From contig CAYSUS010000041.1 in assembly GCA_964434165.1 (NCBI GenBank), forward strand, positions 1 to 64,000: a stretch of DNA of 64,000 bases, given 5' to 3'. This stretch comes from CAYSUS01 sp964434165. Its GTDB lineage: Bacteria > Planctomycetota > Planctomycetia > Pirellulales > Thermoguttaceae. Position 1 is the first letter of the stretch. Every line of letters starts with the position of its first letter. The position numbers and the translations under genes were made by a program. Shown piece by piece: positions 41,772-51,299 of this stretch. Under the pieces are notes generated by a model. It made no database searches. It was given only the letters and a program-made list of their open reading frames with translations, and was not told the DNA's origin.

Positions 41772-43481
41772 ATGAGCCAGTTCAGAACCCAGCGGATTGA
41801 CCCGTCGGACCGGTCCACCGACTCGGCCGCCGACGAGTTGACGATCGAAGTCGGGCCGGGTGGGCGCCCGTTTGGCGACTCGTCGTCCACGGTGGAGAAT
41901 CGCAGGCTCGTCGCGGGGCCACCCGTGGAGATGATCGAGGGCACCGAGTCGGGATTGAGCGGCGAGACGCTCGCCCTGTTGCGCAAGCGGTTGCGTCTGG
42001 CGGCGGTTCTGATGTTTGCGGCCTTCTTAGTCTTCCTGCCGCAGCATTTCTTCGAGACGGATTTCGCTGTGCCTGGGGCGACTCTCCTCTTCGGCTTCCA
42101 CGTCGCGGTGACGTTGGTGACCGGGATCATCGGCGCCCGGCTGTGCCAGCGCTGCCAGATTGGCATGCAGCGGCTTAGAGCCGTTGAACTCACGGTGTTC
42201 GGGCTGGCGGCGGCCTTCTTCCTCGCCGTCGAGCACTTCGTCGTGCTGGAACAAAGCCGCGAGCTGGTCATGGTCCGCGCGCACGCGGAGTGCACGGAGA
42301 TCGGGCTGAACATGCCGGGTGGGACCTGGCTGCTTCTGATATTCACCTACGCGTTGTTCATCCCCAACACCTTCCGACGCGCTGCGATCGTTCTCGGCGC
42401 GATCGCCTTCATGCCGGTCGCCCTGATCGTATTGATGGCGATTTTCTATCCCTCGGTGCGCGAAGTAGCTTCCGTTACGCAGTTCACGGCGTTTCCGTTG
42501 ATGCTGGGCGTGGCGGCCGTCACGGCGGCGTTTGGGGTGGACACGATCGGCTCGCTGCGCCGAGAGGTGCACGAAGCCCGGCAGCTCGGCCAGTATCGAC
42601 TCAAGCGGCGGATCGGCGAAGGGGGCATGGGCGAGGTCTATCTGGCCGAGCACCAGTTGCTCAAGCGGCCGTGCGTGGTCAAGCTGATCCGGCCCGACAA
42701 GGCCGGCGACTCCCGCGTGCTGGCCCGGTTTCAGCGCGAGGTGCAGTCCACGGCCCGGCTGACGCACTGGAACACGGTCGAGATCTTCGACTACGGCGTG
42801 ACGGCGGACGGCACTTTCTACTACGTGATGGAGCACCTCTCGGGCATGAGCCTGGGCGAGATCGTGGCTCGCTACGGACCCATGGCGCCGGAGCGCGTGG
42901 TGTACCTGATGCGCCAGGCCTGCGACGCCCTGCGCGAGGCCCATGCGATGGGCCTGGTGCATCGCGACATCAAGCCGGCCAACATCTTCGCCGCGCGGCG
43001 CGGCGGCGTGTACGACGTGGTCAAACTGCTGGATTTCGGGCTGGTCAAGCCGATCGTCCAGGAGGAGTCGCCGGTCGATCTGACGGCCGAGGGCTCGATC
43101 ACGGGCTCCCCGCTGTTCATGTCGCCCGAGCAGGCCACCGGCGACAGCAGTCCCGACGCGCGAAGCGACATCTACTCGCTGGGCGCGGTCGGCTACTACC
43201 TGCTGGCCGGACGCCCCCCGTTTGAGGCAGAGAGGCCCATCAAAGTCATGATCGCCCACGTACGCGACGAGGTGGTTCCCCCGTCGCACCACCGATCCGA
43301 CGTGCCGCGGGATCTGGAGCAGGTGATCCTGAAGTGCCTGGCCAAGCTGCCTGAGGATCGCTATCCGAATGCCCTGAGTTTGGCCGAGGCCCTGGACGGC
43401 TGCGAGGCCTCGGACGGCTGGGACCGCCTCCGTGCAGCCCAGTGGTGGCGGGATCTGGATCGGGAGGTGGTTTCGGTCTGA
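41772..43481 (+). CDS. Membrane Ser/Thr protein kinase with N-terminal transmembrane sensor
   Basis: The 569-residue protein has about six transmembrane helices between residues 74 and 256, then a linker helix and a complete kinase domain from about 275. GEGGMG (282-287) is the glycine loop, Lys304 lies in VVKLI, HRDIKPAN (398-405) is the catalytic loop, DFG (421-423) the metal site and GSPLFMSPEQ the activation segment end. Planctomycete kinases more often put the kinase first and the membrane part after it, so this one is inverted and the kinase should hang inside the cytoplasm after the membrane domain. The first 60 residues are acidic and Ser/Thr-rich and could be autophosphorylated. Confidence 0.87.
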   Translation: MSQFRTQRIDPSDRSTDSAADELTIEVGPGGRPFGDSSSTVENRRLVAGPPVEMIEGTESGLSGETLALLRKRLRLAAVLMFAAFLVFLPQHFFETDFAVPGATLLFGFHVAVTLVTGIIGARLCQRCQIGMQRLRAVELTVFGLAAAFFLAVEHFVVLEQSRELVMVRAHAECTEIGLNMPGGTWLLLIFTYALFIPNTFRRAAIVLGAIAFMPVALIVLMAIFYPSVREVASVTQFTAFPLMLGVAAVTAAFGVDTIGSLRREVHEARQLGQYRLKRRIGEGGMGEVYLAEHQLLKRPCVVKLIRPDKAGDSRVLARFQREVQSTARLTHWNTVEIFDYGVTADGTFYYVMEHLSGMSLGEIVARYGPMAPERVVYLMRQACDALREAHAMGLVHRDIKPANIFAARRGGVYDVVKLLDFGLVKPIVQEESPVDLTAEGSITGSPLFMSPEQATGDSSPDARSDIYSLGAVGYYLLAGRPPFEAERPIKVMIAHVRDEVVPPSHHRSDVPRDLEQVILKCLAKLPEDRYPNALSLAEALDGCEASDGWDRLRAAQWWRDLDREVVSV

Positions 43482-43698
43482 CCCCCGCGCGGGCGGTCTT
43501 GGGCGATCTCGGCACCGTATGCCAGGATTTTCGGGCGAACTCGGCTCCTGAGTTCTCTGTCTCCTCGGGAAGCCATTCGCGGCGTGCCCTTCCGACCAAT
43601 GGTGGGAGTCGCTCCGCGGGACCAGCCACGCTAGACTAAACCGTTTCGACGCACGCCGCCCACGCGCACGTTTCCCTGTCAGCATTCGAGGTTGTGAC

Positions 43699-45114
<1,416 letters not shown>

Positions 45115-45149
45115 ACATACTTAGTGCTGAAATACCATACGACTCGTTG

Positions 45150-45170
45150 GCTCCTGACTCCCGACTCCTA
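45150..45170. repeat. Short low-complexity repeat (CTCCTGACTCC) between leuC and leuD
   Basis: GCTCCTGACTCCCGACTCC belongs to the same low-complexity family as the tracts inside dnaE2 at 63057-63100 and 63400-63535. It ends 11 bp before the leuD start and occupies the position where a ribosome binding site would normally be. Confidence 0.5.
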
Positions 45171-45181
45171 CGCCTTTTCCC

Positions 45182-45775
45182 ATGCAACCTTTCACCCAGC
45201 ACACTGGCCTGGTCGCGGCGATGGATCGGGCGAACGTGGACACCGACCAGATCATCCCCAAGCAGTTCCTCAAGCGGATTGAGCGGACCGGCTTCGGCCA
45301 GTTCCTGTTCTTCGACTGGCGCTATCGCGAGGACGGGTCGCCGAACCCCGATTTCGAGCTCAACCAGCCGCGGTACCTGGGGGCCACGATCCTGCTTGCC
45401 CGGCGCAACTTCGGCTGCGGATCGAGCCGGGAGCACGCGCCTTGGGCGCTTGGCGACTACGGGTTTCGCGTGCTGATCGCGCCGAGCTTCGCCGACATCT
45501 TCTACAACAACAGTTTCAAGAACGGCATGCTCCCGATCCGGCTGGGCGAAGCGGTAGTGGAGGACCTTTTCCAGCGTGTGGCCACCCGTGAAGGGTATCG
45601 GCTCTCCGTCGATCTGGAGAGCCGGAAGCTCTCGGACGAGCACGGCCTCTCGATGCCCTTCGAGGTCGACGACTTCCGCCGTCACTGCCTGCTCCACGGC
45701 CTGGACGACATCGACCTGACGCTGGAGCACGAGGACAAGATCGCCGCGTACGAGCAGGCACGCGGGATTCCGTAG
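45182..45775 (+). CDS. leuD: 3-isopropylmalate dehydratase small subunit
   Basis: The 197-residue protein is the swivelling-domain partner of LeuC. Characteristic segments are ANVDTDQIIPKQFLKRI, FFDWRYREDG, LLARRNFGCGSSREHAPWAL (the substrate-binding GCGSSREHAPW loop) and IAPSFADIFYNNSFKNGMLP. It is complete and normal in length. No Shine-Dalgarno sequence is seen before the ATG: the preceding bases are CCTTTTCCC, behind a short repeat. It probably relies on coupling with leuC or on leaderless-type initiation. Confidence 0.96.
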   Translation: MQPFTQHTGLVAAMDRANVDTDQIIPKQFLKRIERTGFGQFLFFDWRYREDGSPNPDFELNQPRYLGATILLARRNFGCGSSREHAPWALGDYGFRVLIAPSFADIFYNNSFKNGMLPIRLGEAVVEDLFQRVATREGYRLSVDLESRKLSDEHGLSMPFEVDDFRRHCLLHGLDDIDLTLEHEDKIAAYEQARGIP

Positions 45776-45809
45776 AGCGGAAAGCCGATTCCCGCCGCGA
45801 TCCCTCTCC

Positions 45810-45824
45810 GAGCCGGCCCGGCTC
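45810..45824. terminator. GC-rich hairpin between leuD and the amidase gene
   Basis: GAGCCGG-C-CCGGCTC gives a stem of six to seven base pairs, 35 bp after the leuD stop and 37 bp from the stop of the convergent amidase gene. The position suggests a shared terminator; no U-tract is present. Confidence 0.4.
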
Positions 45825-45860
45825 CGCTTCTTGGCTCGCCTCGGGGAGTCGTCCCGCGGT

Positions 45861-47222
45861 CTAGGCGCGGACCATCGGCGGGCAAAGGTCGAGGCCCAGG
45901 CGCTGCTCGCACCAGCGCGCGGCCGCCAGAAGGCGTCCTTCCTCGTAGGGACGGCCGATCAGCTGCAACGCGGCCGGCATCCCGTCGCGCGCCAGACCGC
46001 AGGGCAGCGAGACGACCGGCAGCCCCGAGCAGCTCCACGGGGCCTGGAACTTCTTGTCACCGGTCGTTTCCATGGTCGGCGGCGCCGTCGTGTCGGTCGC
46101 CGGCATGACTAGGGCGTCGAAGGTCTCGACCAGCTCGGCCGCGTGACGCCGCAAGTGACGGAGGCGCTCGAGTGCCTCGGCGTAATCGACCGCCGTGATC
46201 GAAAGCCCTTCGTCCAGAAGCGAGGCGATCTTCGGCCCGAACTGATCGCGATGCGCGGCGAAGTCGTGCCGGTGATAGGCCGCGGCCTCGGCGGCCATGA
46301 CGCAGCCGTGGATCTTCAGCACGTCGGCGAATAGCGGGGGCAGCCGCACGTCGACGATCGTCGCGCCCTCGGCGACCAGCGTCTGGAGCGCGTCATCCGT
46401 GGCCGCGGTGATCGTGGGGTCGGCCTCGTCGGCGAACCGCCCGCGAACGCGCCCCAATCGCGGCGGTTTGAGCAAGGACTCCGGGGCCCGCGCCTCGGAT
46501 GCCGCGGGCGGCCCCAGCTCCGCCGGACCGAAGGGATTCGCCCGCGGCAAACAGCGATGAAGCGCCTGCAAATCCTCCACGTGGCGGGCCATGGGGCCGG
46601 GGTGATCGAGGTGGAAGCTCACAGGAACCACCCCCTCGAGGGGAAGGCTGCCGTAGGTGGGCTTTAACGCGGCCACGCCGCAATAGCTGGCGGGCCGGAC
46701 CAACGATCCACCGGTCTGCGTCCCGAGGGCCCCGAAGCACATCCCCGCGGCCAAAGCCACGGCCGAGCCGCTCGACGAGCCGCCGGGCGTGTGCGAGAGA
46801 TCGGGGCTCCATGGATTGCGGCTCGGGGACGGATCGAAACAGGCGAACTCCACGGTGACGGTCTTGCCGAGGATCACGGCCCCGGCCTCGCGCAGGGCGG
46901 CGACCAGTGGGGCGTCGGCCGCGGCAAGGTGCCCCTGGCGGAGCGGCGAGCCGGCCCGGGTGGGATGCCCGGCCACGTCGATGATGTCCTTCACGCCCAC
47001 GGGGATCCCGTGCAGGGGCCCGCGGTCGCGTCCCTCGTCGAGCTCGCGTTCGAGCCGGATGGCGGCCTGGCGCGCTCCCTCTTCGTCGACGAGGACCCAG
47101 GCTTGAAGCAGCCGGTCGAGGCGCGCGATCCGCTCGACGCAGTGGGCTACCAGGTCCCGCGCACGGAGCCCGCCTGCGCGCAAGCGCCGGCCCGCTTGGG
47201 CAATCGACAGCAGCTCACCCAT
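45861..47222 (-). CDS. Amidase (amidase signature family)
   Basis: The 453-residue enzyme hydrolyses an amide or transfers ammonia. The Ser-cisSer-Lys triad is present: Lys78 in GIPVGVKDIID, the cis-serine in HTPGGSSSGSAVALAAG (about 148-153), and nucleophile Ser173 in QTGGSLVRPASYCG. GlnQ/GatA-type features are limited and no gatB or gatC is nearby, so a stand-alone amidase is more likely than the tRNA amidotransferase. In the nucleophile motif the usual TDTGGS reads TQTGGS. The ATG at 47222 is preferred to an earlier codon 13 residues upstream. It is encoded divergently from bioB. Confidence 0.88.
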   Translation of the reverse strand: MGELLSIAQAGRRLRAGGLRARDLVAHCVERIARLDRLLQAWVLVDEEGARQAAIRLERELDEGRDRGPLHGIPVGVKDIIDVAGHPTRAGSPLRQGHLAAADAPLVAALREAGAVILGKTVTVEFACFDPSPSRNPWSPDLSHTPGGSSSGSAVALAAGMCFGALGTQTGGSLVRPASYCGVAALKPTYGSLPLEGVVPVSFHLDHPGPMARHVEDLQALHRCLPRANPFGPAELGPPAASEARAPESLLKPPRLGRVRGRFADEADPTITAATDDALQTLVAEGATIVDVRLPPLFADVLKIHGCVMAAEAAAYHRHDFAAHRDQFGPKIASLLDEGLSITAVDYAEALERLRHLRRHAAELVETFDALVMPATDTTAPPTMETTGDKKFQAPWSCSGLPVVSLPCGLARDGMPAALQLIGRPYEEGRLLAAARWCEQRLGLDLCPPMVRA

Positions 47223-47330
47223 TTCCAGGGCTGCTCCAACATGGTGGTTTTGCCGGGGCATTCGGTCCGTTACAATGCCCCTTTCCCACGCCGGGGCCCG
47301 GGCCGCCCGGGTGCGCCGTCGCGCGTGGAC

Positions 47331-48440
47331 ATGATAACGCGAAGTGCCCGGACGGTGAAGGTCCGGCGCGGACGGAGCACCTCACACGTGGCGATCGATC
47401 ACGAAGCGGATCCCTCCACCACGTGGTCGGGCATCCGATGGCACGAACTGGCCGACCGGGTCCTCCGCGGCGAGCGCCTTACGCCGGACGAGGGGCTCGC
47501 CGTGTTGCGCAGCGACGACCGCGAGCTGCTCGATCTGCTTTCCGCCGCCTCACGGGTGCGATACCAGCATTTTGGCGACCGGGTCTCGCTGAACCTGTTG
47601 ATCAATGCCAAGAGCGGTCTGTGCCCGGAGGACTGTGGTTACTGCTCGCAATCGAAGGTCTCGCAGGCCGAGGTTCCGCAGTACGGCCTCGTCAGCCCGG
47701 AGCGGATCCTGGAGGGAGCCGCCCTGGCATCCGCGCGCCGGGCGCGGACCTACTGCATCGCAGTCTCGGGACGCAGCCCGACGGAGAAGGAAATCGAAAC
47801 GCTCGAGCAGGTCGTGCCCCGGATCAGAACGGAACTCGGACTGCGCGTGTGCGTCTCGCCTGGGCTGCTCTCGCGGGATCAGGCCGAGCGGATCGCAGCC
47901 TGCGGCGTCAACCGCGTCAACCACAATCTCAACTCCAGCCAGCGCTTTTATCCCCGGATCTGCACGACCCACCTCTATCAGGACCGGCTACAGACGTTGT
48001 ACGCGGTGCGCGAGGCCGGCATGGAACTCTGCTCGGGCGTGATTGTGGGCATGGGCGAGGAGGACGAGGACGTCGTGTCGATGGCCCTGGCACTCGCGGA
48101 GCTTGCCGTGGAGGCGTTGCCGGTCAATTTCCTCAATCCCATCCCGGGTACGCCGCTGGAGGGAGTCCGCCGCCTCAATCCCCGTTACTGCCTCAAGGTC
48201 CTGGCCCTGTTCCGACTGGCCGTGCCGCGTTGCGAGCTCCGCATGTCAGCCGGACGCGAGATCCACCTGGGCAGTCTGCAGGCGCTGGGGCTGTACGCAG
48301 CCAACTCGATGTTCGTGGGGGGGTACCTGACCACGCAAGGACGGCCTCCGGAAGAGGATCACCGCATGGTCGAGGCCCTGGGCCTGCAAATCGTCCGCGA
48401 AGGTGCCCACGCCAGGACTCAAGGGCACCGCGCCGAGTGA
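47331..48440 (+). CDS. bioB: Biotin synthase
   Basis: The 369-residue radical SAM enzyme inserts sulphur into dethiobiotin, the last step of biotin synthesis. LCPEDCGYCSQSK (residues 97-109) is the CxxxCxxC cluster site with the BioB-specific SQS that follows. YCIAVSGRSPTEKE, VNRVNHNLNSSQRFYP, ELCSGVIVGMGEEDED, PVNFLNPIPGTPLEG and RMSAGREIHLG are hallmark BioB motifs. The protein is slightly long because of about 40 extra N-terminal residues, and a GTG at 47388 is an alternative start. It is transcribed away from the amidase gene. No other bio genes are in the window. Confidence 0.93.
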   Translation: MITRSARTVKVRRGRSTSHVAIDHEADPSTTWSGIRWHELADRVLRGERLTPDEGLAVLRSDDRELLDLLSAASRVRYQHFGDRVSLNLLINAKSGLCPEDCGYCSQSKVSQAEVPQYGLVSPERILEGAALASARRARTYCIAVSGRSPTEKEIETLEQVVPRIRTELGLRVCVSPGLLSRDQAERIAACGVNRVNHNLNSSQRFYPRICTTHLYQDRLQTLYAVREAGMELCSGVIVGMGEEDEDVVSMALALAELAVEALPVNFLNPIPGTPLEGVRRLNPRYCLKVLALFRLAVPRCELRMSAGREIHLGSLQALGLYAANSMFVGGYLTTQGRPPEEDHRMVEALGLQIVREGAHARTQGHRAE

Positions 48441-48692
48441 GGGATCCTCGAAGAGCCCCTGGCTGCCAGCACTCCGGTACCTATGGGGGGACTTGTTTCG
48501 AGCCAGCGGGATAACCCCCGGGTGGACGCATGGAATTCACCAAACCGGGCGTTACACTTCAGGAAGACCAGCCAGCGACGAGGGAATCATTGGCGGGCGC
48601 CAGGCGCTGATGCCTGGCACGAGCGATGGACTCGGCGGCACCCTTGGGCCGCCGTGCGCACCCGTGCATCTCGCCGGAGAGATTTCGTCCGT

Positions 48693-49307
48693 ATGTCCAC
48701 CATCCCGACAGCCAACGTCTCGGAGCTGATCCGCCGAGCCCGCGACGGGGAGACCTCAGCCCGGGACGAACTCTTCGGGCTGTGCCGCAGCTATCTGGGT
48801 CTGGTAGCCCGCGCGCAAGTGGAGAGCTGGCTGCGGGTCAAGGCCGACGCCTCGGACGTGGTCCAGCAGACGCTGATGGAGGCCCATCGCGATTTCGCAC
48901 GGTTCGAGGGCCGCACCGAGCAGGAGTGGCTGGCCTGGCTTCGAAGGATCCTTGCCCACAACGTGGCCGACTTCGTGCGCCATTACCGCGGCACGGCCAA
49001 ACGCCAAGCGCGGCGCGAGGTGCCGCTCCGTTGCGCCGGGGACACCGAGGCGTTCGGCGCCCCGGAGCCTGCGTCGAGCGACGCCACGCCGAGCCAGGAG
49101 ATGGTGCGGCTGGACAACGAGCTGCGCGTGGCCGCGGCCATGGCCGAGCTCGCCCCGGACTACCGGGAGGTGATCGTCCTGCGCAACCTCCAGCGCCTGT
49201 CGTTCAACGAGGTGGCCGAACGCATGGGGCGATCGCGTCCTGCCGTGCAGATGCTGTGGATGCGTGCCATCCGCAAGCTCCAGGAGGCTTTCGGCGAGGA
49301 GGATTGA
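48693..49307 (+). CDS. ECF-type RNA polymerase sigma factor
   Basis: The 204-residue protein has sigma region 2 (about 5-90, with ASDVVQQTLMEAHRDFARFE and WLAWLRRILAHNVADFVRHY) and region 4 (about 140-200, LAPDYREVIVLRNLQRLSFN and EVAERMGRSRPAVQMLWMRA) with a helix-turn-helix. It fits the planctomycete-expanded group often encoded beside a Ser/Thr kinase instead of an anti-sigma factor. Such a kinase gene follows 28 bp later, so the pair probably forms one operon in which the kinase controls the sigma factor or its targets. The ATG is preceded by GGAGAG at a rather long distance. Confidence 0.9.
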   Translation: MSTIPTANVSELIRRARDGETSARDELFGLCRSYLGLVARAQVESWLRVKADASDVVQQTLMEAHRDFARFEGRTEQEWLAWLRRILAHNVADFVRHYRGTAKRQARREVPLRCAGDTEAFGAPEPASSDATPSQEMVRLDNELRVAAAMAELAPDYREVIVLRNLQRLSFNEVAERMGRSRPAVQMLWMRAIRKLQEAFGEED

Positions 49308-49335
49308 GACCCCTGGGGGCGGAGGGCATGCGACC

Positions 49336-50964
49336 GTGGAGCCGAGGGCAGAAGAGAGGGCGGTCTTCGAGGCCCTGGACCGGTACGTCCAGGACCTTCA
49401 GCGCGGACTGAGGCCCGACCGCGAAACGCTGCTGGCCGAGTACCCCCAGCTCGGCTCGGCATTGGACTGCCTCGACGCCTTGGAGCAGTTCGCCCCGTTG
49501 GCGGCCCCCTACGCGCCCGGCGAGGAACCGGGTGCGGAGTTCCGCGCGATCGACACGTTTCCTTTCGACTTCGGGGCCTACCAGCTGCTGGCGAGGATCG
49601 GCGACGGCGGCATGGGCGTGGTGTACAAGGCCCGCCAGAAGGCCCTCGACCGGATCGTCGCGATCAAGATGATTCGCTCCGACCACGTGGCCTCGCCGGA
49701 GTACCGCCGGCGTTTTCGGGCCGAGGCCCGCGCCGCTGCCCGCGTCAGCCACTCCAACATCGTTCACGTCCATGAAGTCGGGGAAGCGGCCGGGCAGCAC
49801 TTCTTCGTGATGGAGTACATCGACGGCGAGGACCTCGAGGCGATCATCGCGGACGGGCCCATGGAGCCGGAGAGGGCCGCACAAATCGTGGCGTGCGTTG
49901 CCCGCGCCGTCGAGCATCTTCACGCCAACGGCATTGTTCACCGAGACCTGAAGCCCAAGAACATCCTCCTGGACAGGCAGGCCCGGCCATACGTGACGGA
50001 CTTCGGCCTGGCCAAGGTGTTCACGGCAACCTCGCAAGCCACGGCAACGGGACTGATCGCGGGCACGCCGAGCTACATGGCCCCGGAGCAGGCTTCCGGG
50101 GAGAACGAGCGCGTGGGCCCCGACTCCGACGTGTACAGCCTGGGTGCGGTCCTCTATGCCCTATTGACGGGCAGACCACCCTTCCTCGAAGAGAGCCCCT
50201 TCGACACGCTGATCCAGGTGCTTCACCGCGAGCCCGTTCCCCCGCGGCTCCGAAACAGGAAGGTCCCGCGCGCACTGGAGATGATTTGCCTGCGCTGCCT
50301 GGAGAAGGACCCGGGCGACCGCTTCCCCTCGGCGGGCAGCCTGGCCGACGATCTGGAGCATTTCATCAAAGGGGAGGCACTCGACACGCAGCCCCCGCGA
50401 TTCGAGCAGCGGGTCGGGCGTTGGGCTAAGCGGCAGCCGGCTCTGGCTTCCCGGCTGGGAGCCCTGGCGGCGTTCTACACCGTGGAGTGGACGAACTACT
50501 CCCTCGGACTGGTCGAGGGAGGCTTCCACTTCAAGATGACCTGGCTGCTACCGGTCTGGGCGGCGGCCTCGGTGCTGTGCCAGCTTCTGGTCGAGAGCAA
50601 GCGATGGGCGGTGCCCGCCCGGTTCGTGTGGGGGGCGCTCGACTCCCTGGCCATGCTCTCCATCCTGCTGATCGCCAACGGCCTGGCCAGCCCCCTTGTC
50701 GTCGGTTACCCGCTGTTAATCGTCGGCTCGGGACTGTGGTTTCGGGTCCGATTCGTCTGGTTCATGACCGGGATGTGCCTTCTCTCTTATGGGGTGCTAG
50801 TGATCGACTACTACGTGTGGCGTCCGGAGCTCCCCGGCAAGCTGGAGTGGGGCCCGGAGAGCCACGTGGTCGTCGCTCTGGCCCTCGTGGTGATGGGCGT
50901 GGCCCAGGCCCACCTCGTGCATCGCGTTCGATCGCTCAGCAGGTTCTCCGACCGGCCGGAGTGA
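49336..50964 (+). CDS. Ser/Thr protein kinase with C-terminal transmembrane domain
   Basis: The 542-residue protein begins with about 75 residues typical of planctomycete sigma-linked kinases (FEALDRYVQDLQRGLRPDRE). The kinase domain spans about 82-345: GDGGMG loop (89-94), Lys111 in VAIKMI, HRDLKPKN (202-209), DFG (222-224) and GTPSYMAPEQ. Four or more transmembrane helices occupy about 385-530. The GTG start has GGAGGG about 9 bp upstream, directly after the sigma factor gene. The kinase should face the cytoplasm, with the membrane part sensing envelope state. No extracellular repeat domain is present. Confidence 0.89.
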   Translation: MEPRAEERAVFEALDRYVQDLQRGLRPDRETLLAEYPQLGSALDCLDALEQFAPLAAPYAPGEEPGAEFRAIDTFPFDFGAYQLLARIGDGGMGVVYKARQKALDRIVAIKMIRSDHVASPEYRRRFRAEARAAARVSHSNIVHVHEVGEAAGQHFFVMEYIDGEDLEAIIADGPMEPERAAQIVACVARAVEHLHANGIVHRDLKPKNILLDRQARPYVTDFGLAKVFTATSQATATGLIAGTPSYMAPEQASGENERVGPDSDVYSLGAVLYALLTGRPPFLEESPFDTLIQVLHREPVPPRLRNRKVPRALEMICLRCLEKDPGDRFPSAGSLADDLEHFIKGEALDTQPPRFEQRVGRWAKRQPALASRLGALAAFYTVEWTNYSLGLVEGGFHFKMTWLLPVWAAASVLCQLLVESKRWAVPARFVWGALDSLAMLSILLIANGLASPLVVGYPLLIVGSGLWFRVRFVWFMTGMCLLSYGVLVIDYYVWRPELPGKLEWGPESHVVVALALVVMGVAQAHLVHRVRSLSRFSDRPE

Positions 50965-51299
50965 AGCGGCCGATCGCGCGACGGGCCACGGCCGGGAACC
51001 CGGCCACCCGTGAACGCCTCGAAACTTCGCAGGTTTGCGCGGATTGCCACCGCGCGGCACTCTGACTCGGCTACTCCGCCGTCTGTTCTGGCTTCGAGGT
51101 ACGTTGCAGGGTCGTCGCGCGGGAGAAACGTGATATCCCACAAACTTCGCTAAACCGCCAAAACCAGTTCAGTCGATATGGGATGGTGAGATTACGCAGC
51201 GGTGCGCCGTTGCCATGTCCGGATTTCACGTCTCCCCGGGTGCGATGCCCGTGGAAACCTCGTTTCGAGGCCAACCGACGTCTGAGGTGGGTACCGCTC
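50965..51299. other. 335-bp gene-free region
   Basis: This gap follows the kinase gene and contains the upstream region of the DUF11-repeat gene. A small imperfect hairpin, GAAACTTCGCAGGTTTGC, lies at about 51020 and vaguely recalls the 33-bp repeat family without matching it. TTGCCATG-like and AAACCAGTTCAGTCG stretches near 51160 are AT-richer than the rest and are the most likely promoter area. Confidence 0.35.

Noticed and set aside
45861..47222. gatA (tRNA amidotransferase subunit)
   Set aside because: The amidase triad fits, but there is no gatB/gatC nearby and the sequence around the nucleophile differs from the GatA pattern; kept as a general amidase.
51018..51035. Sixth copy of the 33-bp hairpin family
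   Set aside because: GAAACTTCGCAGGTTTGC shares only a few bases with the consensus and lacks the 15-3-15 layout.
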